Shown here: in pieces, positions 18,957 to 27,408 of the stretch
Layout of the letters: every line of letters starts with the position of its first letter
How positions within the stretch are numbered: position 1 is the first letter of the stretch
Assembly: GCF_003024155.1 (NCBI RefSeq)
Contig: NZ_CP028136.1
Location: forward strand, 4,316,141 to 4,380,140
DNA length: 64,000 nt
Reading direction: 5' to 3'
Source: Christiangramia fulva
GTDB taxonomy: Bacteria; Bacteroidota; Bacteroidia; Flavobacteriales; Flavobacteriaceae
Translations under genes and position numbers: made by a program
The notes under the pieces: model-generated
Told to the model about the DNA's origin: nothing
What the model saw: the letters and a program-made list of their open reading frames with translations, nothing else
The model's database searches: none

Positions 18957-19348
18957 TCTATATAAAACCAAATTTCTTTACTAATTAGTCCGGGTAATTC
19001 GGGTATACTCCAGCTAATTACATCTACTTTCCCGGCATCATTTTTTATCAATCGGAAAAGAGCAGGCAGTGGAGTATCCTCTTCACCATTTATTAGCTGG
19101 GTGTGATAAGTTTCAATAAGCCCCTCTTCTTTTGCATTTATTATCCAGCGCTGAACATCTATTTCTTCCTTTCCAAAAGAGGTAATCCAAATGGTATCAG
19201 CAGAAATCTTGAGGGTTCTTTTTATCCATTCAAATTCGCCAGAATTTGGCCCTGTTTTGTATTCCGTAAGCAGGGTGGTATAACTTTTCGATTGACCAAA
19301 TCCAAAGCTAAAAAAAAATAGAGTGAAAAAAAGCAATAAACTCCTCAT
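18947..19348 (-). CDS. Secreted hypothetical protein
   Basis: This 133-residue protein has a clear signal peptide (LLLFFTLFFFSFGFG then QS) and a mature part rich in Trp and Glu with beta-strand character (FEWIKRTLKISADTIWITSF). I do not recognise a domain. It is probably a periplasmic or surface protein. It is monocistronic, with its own 245-base upstream region that contains no gene. Confidence 0.65.
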   Translation of the reverse strand: MRSLLLFFTLFFFSFGFGQSKSYTTLLTEYKTGPNSGEFEWIKRTLKISADTIWITSFGKEEIDVQRWIINAKEEGLIETYHTQLINGEEDTPLPALFRLIKNDAGKVDVISWSIPELPGLISKEIWFYIDYK

Positions 19349-19593
19349 TTCAACATTTTTTTAAAGCTACCGCAAAAAGATTAAAAAAAGGGAAATTCGC
19401 TGTTACCTGAATTTCCCTCATTAAACCCGATCCGGGGGAACGGATTATTTCAGTATATTAATACTAATTGGCTCTCGTAAGGTCGGTCCTTAATGGGTCA
19501 TAGCACTAAATAAGCATTTTCACCTAATAATTTCTAATCTACAAAATTTATATGTTTTCCTATATTAACTTTTAAAATATCCTTTTTCCCGGG

Positions 19594-20343
19594 TTAATTA
19601 AAGACTTCCTGAAGATCAGAATCAATAGCTTCCACAGGTTCGAGTACTTTTTCGGTATTCTTTAGCTCTCTATTGACCTTTAACCTGTAATTCATTACAG
19701 GATGCGCTTTAAATGATTTCGTGGTAAAACCTTCATCCATAATTCCTTTAATGACACTCTCACCTTGATCATCACTTATCCAGTCTAATTCATATTTCCG
19801 ATCAAGAGCAAGTGGCATTCGCTTCTTGTCATTATGAATCGATTCAAAAAGAGGATTAGCATTCACGGTTAGTAAGCTAACCGTATACTTTTCTTCAGTG
19901 TCTTTATTGTAAATTCCTGCAAAAGTAAAGATTTCCCTATCCATATAATTTTTACTCTCACTTAAATAGCAAAAATAGGGTTGGCTGTTTTTACCATAAT
20001 GATGCGGCTCAAAAAAACCATCGCAAAAAATTAAACATCTGGATTCATGAATAGGTTGACGATAAGAATTAGAGGTGAAAACAGATTCTGCCTTCGCATT
20101 CAAAGTGTTATATTTTCTATTTCTGAAAAACTCATCAGAAGTTCCCCTGTGCCAGTTGGGAACTAAACCCCAGGTTGCAGGAAACCAATGTTCGGGCTCA
20201 TCTTGAGGAATAATGTAAATACTACTGTGGGAAAATCCGTCATTTAGAAAATAAGGTTCAAATTCGCCGGGATTGTATGGAGTTCGGTCCATATACCTGG
20301 TTAAATTATCTTCCGATTGATTTAGGGATTTTTGATAGCACAT
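19594..20343 (-). CDS. SOS response-associated peptidase (SRAP; HMCES/YedK family)
   Basis: All key SRAP positions are visible: Cys2, exposed after removal of Met1; N82 and E86 in LNAKAES; the CDGFFEPHHY motif with E112; and a His in SIHNDKKRMPLAL. SRAP proteins bind single-stranded DNA and form a stable thiazolidine cross-link between Cys2 and abasic sites, protecting the genome during replication. It is about 250 residues long, usual for the family. A shorter paralogue is encoded upstream on the same strand 76 bases away, so the two may be co-transcribed. Confidence 0.93.
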   Translation of the reverse strand: MCYQKSLNQSEDNLTRYMDRTPYNPGEFEPYFLNDGFSHSSIYIIPQDEPEHWFPATWGLVPNWHRGTSDEFFRNRKYNTLNAKAESVFTSNSYRQPIHESRCLIFCDGFFEPHHYGKNSQPYFCYLSESKNYMDREIFTFAGIYNKDTEEKYTVSLLTVNANPLFESIHNDKKRMPLALDRKYELDWISDDQGESVIKGIMDEGFTTKSFKAHPVMNYRLKVNRELKNTEKVLEPVEAIDSDLQEVFN

Positions 20344-20419
20344 GAAAAAGTATTTTAGAACTTACTATTAAAGATAAAGGGAAATTAAATAAAGTTTTTG
20401 ATTTCGAAGAAGTAAAAAT

Positions 20420-21046
20420 CTACCTCTGTCCATTAAAAAATGAGGGATTTAAGTAATGACTTGTTAGTTTTTGTTTGGAATAGCCGGTGATAAGAATCTC
20501 CTTCAGTCTTTTAGTGGTAAGGTCTTTTCTTAGCCATTCCCACTCTACTTCCCTACTGAGAATTAAAGGAAAATGATTTTCTTTTTCTTTGTAGGGCCCA
20601 ACGACTAAAGCTACATTCCAATACTCAGGCTTTACTTCATTATAGATGCCGGCTACGGCAAACATTTTTCTGTTTTTTGGGTAAAAATATTCAGGTGGAT
20701 CTTCCGTGTCCCTTCCCTGAAATACCAGACCATCTAAAAGCACCAGGCATCTCCGATTTTTAATTGGCGCAGATACTAAATTCTGAAGGATTTCTTGACT
20801 GGTGAACGTAAATAAATGAGGACCCTTTTTTCTGAATTGATCTATATCAGAAATATTTTCTGGAATAAAGCCCCACTCCATGGGATATATTTCCACAGGG
20901 TTTTCCTGGGGAATACAAAATAAATTAGGAAAGGAAGTCGGCTTTGATAAAAAGCCCGGTTTGTATAGAAGCCTAACATGAAAGGAACTATCAAATTCTC
21001 TTTCTACCACTTCCTCCTTAGAAGTAAAAGAAACTGCTTTTAGCAT
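20420..21046 (-). CDS. Degenerate SRAP-like paralogue lacking catalytic residues
   Basis: The 208-residue protein aligns by eye with its neighbour: FCIPQENPVEIYPMEWGFIP matches IIPQDEPEHWFPATWGLVP, RRCLVLLDGLVF matches SRCLIFCDGFFE, FAVAGIYNE matches FAGIYNK, and ENHFPLIL matches the HNDKKRMPLAL strand. Position 2 is Leu instead of Cys, the NAKAES motif is absent (FTFTSQEI), and the Glu of the DGFFEP motif is lost. It cannot form the usual DNA cross-link. The frame is intact and the fold looks kept, so it may bind DNA or regulate the active copy. Confidence 0.75.
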   Translation of the reverse strand: MLKAVSFTSKEEVVEREFDSSFHVRLLYKPGFLSKPTSFPNLFCIPQENPVEIYPMEWGFIPENISDIDQFRKKGPHLFTFTSQEILQNLVSAPIKNRRCLVLLDGLVFQGRDTEDPPEYFYPKNRKMFAVAGIYNEVKPEYWNVALVVGPYKEKENHFPLILSREVEWEWLRKDLTTKRLKEILITGYSKQKLTSHYLNPSFFNGQR

Positions 21047-21184
21047 TTTAGTAACTTTAATATAAGATTTGAATTAATTACAAAGGAGCCTTTAATTTTA
21101 TAATTATTTAACCAATCTTTAGACAATATGGTTTCTACTTTTTTATCAATGAGTAAATAATTTTTTGATCCAAATTAAAAATCA

Positions 21185-21577
21185 ATGCCATTAAGACCTC
21201 GCAAAAGTTTTGAAAAATACGACCGAACCGAAGTTGAAGGGGAACTAGAAGGTTTTCAATTTGATTATTTCTACACCGGAAAAAGGGAGGGTAAAACCTA
21301 TTCTAATTTAATTGAACTGGTAGTGGTTACTTTTTGCATCGATGCTAACGAAAATCTTTTCTACAGGTATACCATTTATTATGGAGAAAAGAAATTATGG
21401 AAAGAAATTATACTAAAGCAAAGCCAGGATTTTTTAAGATCGATCGGTATAAGCGAATCCTTTGTTCAAAGTACATTGCGGTATTTTGAAGTGTCGTCAG
21501 ATAAATACCTACCAGCCGAGAAGTTTGAGCAAAAATTCTTTGAATTGAATGCTAAATCAAAAAATACAAATATTTAG
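21185..21577 (+). CDS. Hypothetical protein
   Basis: A 130-residue soluble protein of mixed alpha/beta character: strands (FQFDYFYTGKREG, IELVVVTFCID, LFYRYTIYYG) followed by a helical C-terminus. I recognise no domain or motif. It is transcribed divergently from the SRAP pair and stands alone. A phage-island cargo gene is possible. Confidence 0.6.
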   Translation: MPLRPRKSFEKYDRTEVEGELEGFQFDYFYTGKREGKTYSNLIELVVVTFCIDANENLFYRYTIYYGEKKLWKEIILKQSQDFLRSIGISESFVQSTLRYFEVSSDKYLPAEKFEQKFFELNAKSKNTNI

Positions 21578-21674
21578 AACTGGATTTTTCCTAACATAAT
21601 TCCGGTTACTAGAAAGAATAAGAGTTTCAAAGCCACCGAATCAATATTTAACAATAGTTTATTTGTTATCAACG

Positions 21675-21703
21675 TTGTTTTATAACTTTTAAACGTAAAT
21701 TTG
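21675..21703 (+). promoter_or_regulatory. Bacteroidetes-type promoter for the winged-helix/TM gene
   Basis: TTG (21675-21677) and TAAATTTG (21696-21703) match the -33 and -7 consensus (TTG, TAnnTTTG) with an 18-base spacer. The -7 box lies 32 bases before the ATG. Confidence 0.6.
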
Positions 21704-21735
21704 ACCATTATAATGTATGTAATACCTTACAAAAA

Positions 21736-22062
21736 ATGTATATTACATCTTCATCTGGACAGAATTCTGTAACGGATGGAATTAGATTGGAGCAATTAGT
21801 ACAGAAATATGATCTGTTTAAAGTTCAAAAGCTGGTTAAGTACAATCTGATTATCATCGATAATTCTAACAGGGTTTACCTTACAGATAAAGGAAAGATT
21901 GCAAGAAAATTCGGTTTCGAGAAATTAATAGAATTGGAAAACCTTGAAAAGAAAATTCTAAAAAGAAATATGGTTCTGTGGACTTTGAAAAACGGTATTT
22001 TATATTTTTCCTTGATCACTTTAATCATCCTCCTGGTTTTAATCACCATCCAAATAATTTAA
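21736..22062 (+). CDS. Membrane-anchored winged-helix-like protein
   Basis: Residues about 15-60 read like a winged helix (RLEQLVQKYDLFKVQKLVKY, then NRVYLTDKGKIARKFG, where LTDKGK is the wing strand seen in many transcription-factor families). A basic linker (LEKKILKRN) follows, then one hydrophobic helix (ILYFSLITLIILLVLITIQ). A cytoplasmic DNA- or RNA-binding domain tethered to the membrane is suggested by this layout. The family is not recognised. Confidence 0.6.
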   Translation: MYITSSSGQNSVTDGIRLEQLVQKYDLFKVQKLVKYNLIIIDNSNRVYLTDKGKIARKFGFEKLIELENLEKKILKRNMVLWTLKNGILYFSLITLIILLVLITIQII

Positions 22063-22091
22063 AAAACAATATTCTCCAATATGATGGATTC

Positions 22092-22271
22092 TCACTTTTT
22101 GGATTCCTTATTTATAATCGTACGGTAAAGAGCCTTCTGTTTTAGTATTAAAATTAATAATAAAACAAGAAGAACGAATAGAAGGATCCTAGTAGGTGGA
22201 AAATAGAAAGCATCTGTTTTATAAATTATGATATAAAGTAATAAAAAGAAATTGAATATCAGTCTACCCAA
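22092..22271 (-). CDS. Possible small two-helix membrane peptide (non-ATG start)
   Basis: Downstream of the recombinase stop, a minus-strand frame encodes two hydrophobic segments (LIFNFFLLLYIIIYK and ILLFVLLVLLLILILKQ) and a basic tail. There is no ATG; TTG at 22269-22271 is the only plausible start, giving 59 residues. The amino-acid pattern looks coding, but it may be a decayed gene. Upstream translation of the recombinase could help start it. Confidence 0.3.
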   Translation of the reverse strand: MGRLIFNFFLLLYIIIYKTDAFYFPPTRILLFVLLVLLLILILKQKALYRTIINKESKK

Positions 22272-22296
22272 ATAAAAACTCCGTTGTTTCCAGATA

Positions 22297-23574
22297 CTAA
22301 TTACTTTTCATAGTTTCTCCAAGCTCATCTGTTTTTTTCGCAGATGTACTTGGATTAAATTCTACATTCTTACTCATTCTTCGCCTTAATGCCAACATAT
22401 CCTGACTTACTTTCTGATCTAGTATTTTGGCATAATGCTGCGTAGTTTTCAAATTTTTGTGACCTAACATTTTACTCACCGATTCTATTGGTACTCCATT
22501 AGAAAGAGTAATGGTAGTTGCGAAAGTATGCCTGGCCAGATGGAAGGTTAGATTCTTTTGAATTTTGCAAATATCCCCTATCTCTTTTAAATAGGCATTC
22601 ATCTTTTGGTTAGTAAGGATGGGCAAAAGTTTTGCTGAAGCATCCGGTCGATCAGAATATTTCTTTATTATTTCAAGGGCGGTGGGCAGTAACGGAATAT
22701 TAGTTCGAGAATCGGTTTTTGTCCTATTAACTTTTATCCATTTATTTCCATCAATTCCAATCACCAAATTATTTTCTGAAAGTTTTTTCACATCAGCATA
22801 TGCAAGTCCTGTAAAACAGGAAAAAAGAAAAATATCTTTTACTAAATCCAGCCTATCTGTTTGAAATTCCTTTTGAATTAGTTTTTGAATCTCATCCTCT
22901 GATAAAAATTCCCGATCTACAATTTTCAGTTTGGCTTTCCAATGTAAAAATGGATCTCTATTTATCCAGTTATTTGCTATAGCTATCCTGATTATCTTTT
23001 TAAAGTTGGTGATGTACTTTACAGCAGTATTGTGACTACATTTTCTTTTAGTTTTTAAAAAATACTCAAATCCGGTAATAAAGGAATGATCTACATTTTT
23101 TACAGGAATGTCTTTCAATCTGTATTCTTTTAAAATATACTCTTCAACATGTTTTTTAGCAGTTCGATATCTTTCAAAGGTTCCATAGGCAAAATCTTTT
23201 CCGATTAAATTCTCAACCTGGTCATTATGCTCCTGAAAAATTTCTAATAGCATCTTTCTATCTTTATTTTTTCCGGTGTAAATATCCCGCATGGTTTCAA
23301 CAGTGAAATCAGCCTTTTCTTTGACAAGGTCTTCATAAATCCTATCAATTCTATTTCGAATGCTGTTCAAATATCTGTTGAACTCACCAGCATCTCCGCT
23401 TTTCCCTCTCATTGATCCGGTTTTGGGATTCCAAGATTTTAAGGGAATTTTTCGTTTAATGCTCAATTCACAACGCCTGCCATTCACCGTTATTCTAAGG
23501 TAAATTGGCACGAGACCTTGTTTATTACCATTGCTATTTTTTGGAAAAAAAATTACGGAATAAGTATTATACAT
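22297..23574 (-). CDS. Tyrosine site-specific recombinase (IntDOT-like)
   Basis: The protein has an arm-binding N-terminus (YSVIFFPKNSNGNKQGLVPI), a SAM-like core-binding domain (about 100-205) and a catalytic domain. HLARHTFAT, SKMLGHKNLKTTQHYAKI and the final Tyr are intact. The first catalytic Arg region reads FTGLAYADVKKL, with Ala in place of Arg, as in many Bacteroidetes recombinases of the CTnDOT group. It probably mobilised the accessory island on its left. It lies next to, but points away from, the prophage. Confidence 0.9.
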   Translation of the reverse strand: MYNTYSVIFFPKNSNGNKQGLVPIYLRITVNGRRCELSIKRKIPLKSWNPKTGSMRGKSGDAGEFNRYLNSIRNRIDRIYEDLVKEKADFTVETMRDIYTGKNKDRKMLLEIFQEHNDQVENLIGKDFAYGTFERYRTAKKHVEEYILKEYRLKDIPVKNVDHSFITGFEYFLKTKRKCSHNTAVKYITNFKKIIRIAIANNWINRDPFLHWKAKLKIVDREFLSEDEIQKLIQKEFQTDRLDLVKDIFLFSCFTGLAYADVKKLSENNLVIGIDGNKWIKVNRTKTDSRTNIPLLPTALEIIKKYSDRPDASAKLLPILTNQKMNAYLKEIGDICKIQKNLTFHLARHTFATTITLSNGVPIESVSKMLGHKNLKTTQHYAKILDQKVSQDMLALRRRMSKNVEFNPSTSAKKTDELGETMKSN

Positions 23575-23754
23575 TTCAGAACCTATTTTACATGGTATAT
23601 TCTAAAAAAACATGCAAGTTACACCTCTGTAAGATACCGATAATAAAGGCTTTACATGAAATTCGGTGCTGCTTTTTTTTCAACATAAAAGCAGCACCGA
23701 ATTTAGCACCCATTTGATGCATTTATATGCCTTTTTTTGATATGAAATAAAATT

Positions 23755-23790
23755 AAAAAAGCCCGAAAACGCAGTGTTTTCGGGCTTTTT
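23755..23790. terminator. Bidirectional terminator, probably of the ancestral tRNA-Ser gene
   Basis: GCCCGAAAAC (23761-23770) and GTTTTCGGGC (23776-23785) form a perfect 10-bp stem with a 5-base loop, flanked by A6 on the left and T5 on the right. Read on the minus strand it lies just after the tRNA-Ser 3' fragment, where a tRNA terminator is expected. Confidence 0.85.
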
Positions 23791-23810
23791 AATAATTCTG
23801 GCATTTAATC

Positions 23811-23830
23811 AGCGGAGAAAGAGGGATTCG
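23811..23830 (-). other. tRNA-Ser 3'-end fragment, probable prophage attachment site
   Basis: Read on the minus strand, CGAATCCCTCTTTCTCCGC is the end of a T-loop, the T-stem 3' strand (CCCTC), an acceptor 3' strand (TTTCTCC) and G73, the discriminator of tRNA-Ser. No tRNA 5' part is adjacent. Phages that integrate into tRNA 3' ends leave exactly such a displaced fragment beside the host terminator. The rest of 23575-23989 holds only this, the terminator and AT-rich sequence. Confidence 0.65.
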
Positions 23831-23989
23831 TACACCCCTTTTACTATACTTTTTCAAAAATTGTATAATGGCGCAAAAGCCTTTATTTTAAGGTATTTTC
23901 AGAAGTAAGTGCTTTATTATGCAGTTTCAAAATATGCTTTAAATAGTGTTTTACTTTCCCCTTTTCTTTCCCCTTATTATATTTGGGGA

Positions 23990-25222
23990 ATGTATTTTTA
24001 TCTAAAGAACCCCAAACAAAATAATGAGACTTCTATCTATCTCATTCACTACCTTAAAGACGAAGGTAAAAATTTTAAGTATTCAACCGGTCAAAAAATT
24101 CAACCGAATAACTGGGATTTTGAAAACCGGCTTCCTAAAACACTTCGAGGCTCTAAAGGGGTCAAAAACCGACATATTGCCGATATCCTTTTGCAGTATG
24201 CAGAACTGCTGGAAGAAGAGATAAAAAAGTCTGAAAAAGAAAATAAGCCGCTTACCAGGGCACACTTGAAAGACATATTCGACCGCCGGTTTAAAAATAA
24301 AAAAACAGCCACCTCTTTTATTGATATCGTTCAGTTGTTTATCGATACCAAGAACATGAGCGGGGGAAAGTCAGCTGATTGGAACCAGAAGTATTCCAAT
24401 CTTAAAAAGAAGCTGGAGCTCTTCGAAAAATACCGTGGAAAGAAAATCCAGTTCCGGCAGATCAATGAAGACTTTATCGATGCCTATTCCGGTTTTTTAA
24501 GGCAGATCAAGAACAAACCTTTTAAACCACACAACGACAATACCCTGCACCGCAATATCAATTTCCTGTTTACCTTTCTTATATGGTCCCATGGAAAATA
24601 TCATAACATAGATATGGACAATCTCAAGAACCCGGTGAAGAAATACCAGGCTGATGATATTCACCTGACGAAAGAAGAGGTAGCCGCGCTGGAAGAAATA
24701 GAGCTTCCCCGTGAAAGCCTGGAACGGGTAAGAGATCTCTTTTTGATTGGGGTGTATTCAGGCCAGCGGTATTCGGATTATTCGGTATTTGAAAAGGCCG
24801 ATGTCATAGGCAATATGATCATCAAACGAGCCGAAAAGACCGAGAATGAAAGCTTCATTCCCTTACATCCCAAATTGAAAAGGTTACTGGATAAATACGA
24901 CTGGAATCTACCCAGGCTTTCAGATATGAAATTCCGGAAACATATCAAGACCATTTGTTCCATGGCCGGTATCGATGAAGAAATTAAAGAAACGATTTAC
25001 CGGGGAAATAAAAAAGAGGTGCTTTACCATAAAAAACATGAAATGGTTTCAACCCATACCGCCCGAAGAACTTTTATCACTTTAGCAGCCGAAGAAGGAA
25101 TGCCAGATCATATCATCATGAAAATAACCGGTATACGGGACCCGAAGACACTGCAGAAATATAAAAAGACCTCTCAACGGTCGGTTACCGAAGCTATGAA
25201 TCGGCTGATGAAGAAGATTTGA
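23990..25222 (+). CDS. Prophage integrase (tyrosine recombinase)
   Basis: The start at 23990 (MYFYLKNPKQNNETSIYL) is preferred because upstream in-frame residues are unlike the family. The protein has an N-terminal arm domain with GQKIQPNNWDF, a core-binding domain (about 105-205) and a catalytic domain with Arg (IGVYSGQRYSDY), HTARRTF and Tyr in PKTLQKYKKT. The usual second His before the Tyr is replaced (ITGIRDPK). It sits 160 bases inside the tRNA-Ser fragment, the normal place for the integrase of a prophage in a tRNA gene. Its 3' end overlaps the next convergent gene by 29 bases. Confidence 0.92.
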   Translation: MYFYLKNPKQNNETSIYLIHYLKDEGKNFKYSTGQKIQPNNWDFENRLPKTLRGSKGVKNRHIADILLQYAELLEEEIKKSEKENKPLTRAHLKDIFDRRFKNKKTATSFIDIVQLFIDTKNMSGGKSADWNQKYSNLKKKLELFEKYRGKKIQFRQINEDFIDAYSGFLRQIKNKPFKPHNDNTLHRNINFLFTFLIWSHGKYHNIDMDNLKNPVKKYQADDIHLTKEEVAALEEIELPRESLERVRDLFLIGVYSGQRYSDYSVFEKADVIGNMIIKRAEKTENESFIPLHPKLKRLLDKYDWNLPRLSDMKFRKHIKTICSMAGIDEEIKETIYRGNKKEVLYHKKHEMVSTHTARRTFITLAAEEGMPDHIIMKITGIRDPKTLQKYKKTSQRSVTEAMNRLMKKI

Positions 25223-25478
25223 CCTTTTCTTTACGGTACATTTCCTTTTCTATTCCAAAGATCCAGTTAGCATTCACCGGGTAATGTTCGCACAAGGCTT
25301 GAATATGGTTAGTGGTAAAGCGCTTATTCCCCTCTCCATTTTTTACCGAAGTCACATATTGCCGCCTGACATTCATTTTCTCGTATACCTCTTCCTTGAA
25401 ACGGACCTTACCAGATTCTTTTAAATGTTCAATAAAATGCAAGATTCGGGCTTCAGGGGTTTCAATCTTGGTTTTCAT
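25194..25478 (-). CDS. Small phage helix-turn-helix protein
   Basis: A 94-residue protein with KEEVYEKMNVRRQYVTSVKN (HTH helices), then FTTNHIQALCEHYPVNANWI; the ending NANWIFG is common in phage XRE-type regulators. It lacks a peptidase domain. It is the last gene of the leftward lysogeny operon and overlaps the gene before it by 17 bases. A role in repression or excision control is likely but not shown. Confidence 0.6.
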   Translation of the reverse strand: MKTKIETPEARILHFIEHLKESGKVRFKEEVYEKMNVRRQYVTSVKNGEGNKRFTTNHIQALCEHYPVNANWIFGIEKEMYRKEKVKSSSSADS

Positions 25479-26079
25479 GAATTACTTTATTAAAATGATG
25501 TCCATAAAGGGCAGTAATACCAGAAACTGTTTTTAAGACATCCATCGAGTTTAGAAATCTTTGACATTTAATAATGCATCCCGATTGGATAATTTCAGCT
25601 TTTTTATCATAATCACTTTTCATAGAAAAAAAATTTAACCGGCACGGCTCAGGTATTAAAAAAGGAAAAAGTATTTCAACAATTACTCTGAGCAGGTATT
25701 TACCATACTTCGCATTTAAAAAGAAAATTCGATTTATTGAATTCTGAAAAACCTGATCCCTCTGGTAAAAATGTTCGCCTTTATAGACTTGAATTATTTT
25801 GGTTTCTACTGCATCAAAAAAAGGGGGATTTTTTACTATTTCCTTTGCTAATTCCAGAACCATAGACAGGTTTTTATAATAGAAATAATCTGACTCTCTA
25901 TTTTCCTTTTCGCAGATTTCTGCCATTAGATCAGAGATAAATAGCCTAAACCATAGATTATTAAATATACCTCCCTCTACAACCTGATTTTTTAATAGTT
26001 GAAGATCTTTAAAAGCTTGCTCGTATTGTCCAGTTTCTATTTTTTCTCTTACCGTAACAATATTTAATCCTTCATTCAT
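25462..26079 (-). CDS. Hypothetical lysogeny-module protein
   Basis: A 205-residue, largely helical protein with TPR-like spacing at the N-terminus (IETGQYEQAFKDLQLLKNQV, then LMAEICEKENRESDYFYYKN). A hydrophobic stretch (YGKYLLRVIVEILFPFLIPE) is near residue 140. I recognise no family. It lies between the repressor and the small HTH gene and so is expressed in the lysogen. It could be a lysogenic-conversion or exclusion protein. Confidence 0.6.
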   Translation of the reverse strand: MNEGLNIVTVREKIETGQYEQAFKDLQLLKNQVVEGGIFNNLWFRLFISDLMAEICEKENRESDYFYYKNLSMVLELAKEIVKNPPFFDAVETKIIQVYKGEHFYQRDQVFQNSINRIFFLNAKYGKYLLRVIVEILFPFLIPEPCRLNFFSMKSDYDKKAEIIQSGCIIKCQRFLNSMDVLKTVSGITALYGHHFNKVIHENQD

Positions 26080-26083
26080 TACC

Positions 26084-26638
26084 TTAATAATTCATTCCGA
26101 TTAATTTTTCTAATTGTTTTTTAGTTAAACTCATCCACCCTTCGGTAACTTCTGAAGTGATCCTTTTAACCTTATCTATCACTTTTTCACCGTCAGATTG
26201 GACTGAATTAACATCTGAAGTCTTGGCAAGCTCATTAATTTCAGAATAGGTAAGATCAGACATATCTACATCCGTGTTTTGTTTAGTCAGATAGAAAGAA
26301 TATGTAGTGCCGATAATTTTTTCCTTTTTAATATAGACAGGAATGGTTTCTAAATAAACTTCGTCATTATAATCAGCATTCAATATCATTTTACTGGCTC
26401 TCACTAACTCATCAAGGTTATCCCTGTTAGCCACTGTAATTCTATCTATTTCTGAATAACCATTCCAAAGAATAAATATATCTGGCTCTACTTTATAAAT
26501 TTTGCAGTATCCAGCATTAGAACTAAAAATTTTTTCCTGATTATTTAAATCAAACTTATCTTGCTTATCAGCTTTTACTAAAGTTTGAGAATAGCCGGAA
26601 AATGAAACTAAAGCAATTATTAAAAAAAACTTATTCAT
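26084..26638 (-). CDS. Secreted hypothetical protein in the lysogeny operon
   Basis: A 184-residue protein with a clean signal peptide (FFLIIALVSFSGYSQ). The mature part has alternating strands (CKIYKVEPDIFILWNGYSE, then VYLETIPVYIKKEKIIGTTY) and a helical C-terminus. No known domain. It overlaps the repressor gene by 8 bases and is therefore translated from the repressor transcript, so the lysogen exports it. That location fits a moron, a prophage gene that benefits or protects the host. Confidence 0.65.
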   Translation of the reverse strand: MNKFFLIIALVSFSGYSQTLVKADKQDKFDLNNQEKIFSSNAGYCKIYKVEPDIFILWNGYSEIDRITVANRDNLDELVRASKMILNADYNDEVYLETIPVYIKKEKIIGTTYSFYLTKQNTDVDMSDLTYSEINELAKTSDVNSVQSDGEKVIDKVKRITSEVTEGWMSLTKKQLEKLIGMNY

Positions 26639-27395
26639 CTAAGGTGGGTATTACATTATATATTTCTTTTACATCATTTAGCGAAAGGTCAAAATCTTTA
26701 TACTCAGAATTTAAACTATGACAGGTTATTATACCTTTTTCAACATTATGGTTAATGATCTCTTTGCATATTACATCTTCTTTCGTAACAATGACCCAAA
26801 AAGGAAAATGCGTGTAGCGAAACTTACTTTTCCAATGAATTCTATTCAACTGCCTGGTTAAAATAATATCACCATCTTTAAGTCCTTCATCAGTACCATC
26901 GTCCATAGAGTCATTTTTAATCTGCCATGCAAGGTATCGACCGTTACCGGTTTGATTAACCCGGAAAGTCTGCTTTTTATAACGTTCAAAAAAGTTGATA
27001 TCTATATTTTCACTTACGTAACTGGCTTGAGCCTGAACCGGTACAAACGGAACAGTCATTCTAAAAGTTCCGTCAGGTAATTGTTCAAAAGTAGATCCTG
27101 ATTTGGTGCTGAAAAATTCCAACGGATCATTTACCGTAATATTCTTGCTGTTATTTGTAGGGTAACTTTCTTTTGGTTTAGCAACTTCTCTGGAAGATTC
27201 ACCTCTTCTTTCCACATAGTTTAGTATCTGAACTAAACTATTGTCCCGGGGATTTTTACTTTTCCTGTTCAAGATTTTACCTACCCCCGCTTCTGTCAAA
27301 CCAATATTATTGGCGATTTCATACGCAGAAACCCCTTTAGAATCAACTAATTCAATGATCCTATCTAACATTCTCATCTTCTCTGCCTGGTCCAT
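26631..27395 (-). CDS. CI-like prophage repressor (XRE HTH plus S24 peptidase-like domain)
   Basis: The ATG at 27393-27395 (MDQAEKMRML) is preferred to a TTG seven codons upstream. The N-terminus is an XRE HTH (VSAYEIANNIGLTEAGVGKI then LNRKSKNP). The C-terminal half is S24-like: VPVQAQASYV precedes the cleavage region, NDSMDDG holds the catalytic Ser region, and GLKDGDIILTR follows. Such repressors keep the phage silent and respond to DNA damage. Two perfect dyads in the divergent promoter region are its likely operators. Confidence 0.88.
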   Translation of the reverse strand: MDQAEKMRMLDRIIELVDSKGVSAYEIANNIGLTEAGVGKILNRKSKNPRDNSLVQILNYVERRGESSREVAKPKESYPTNNSKNITVNDPLEFFSTKSGSTFEQLPDGTFRMTVPFVPVQAQASYVSENIDINFFERYKKQTFRVNQTGNGRYLAWQIKNDSMDDGTDEGLKDGDIILTRQLNRIHWKSKFRYTHFPFWVIVTKEDVICKEIINHNVEKGIITCHSLNSEYKDFDLSLNDVKEIYNVIPTLDE

Positions 27396-27408
27396 AGAAA
27401 TGTTAAAG

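Noticed and set aside
23811..23830. A complete tRNA-Ser gene at the prophage edge.
   Set aside because: Only the 3' end is present; sequence to the right does not give the T-stem 5' strand, anticodon or D-arms.
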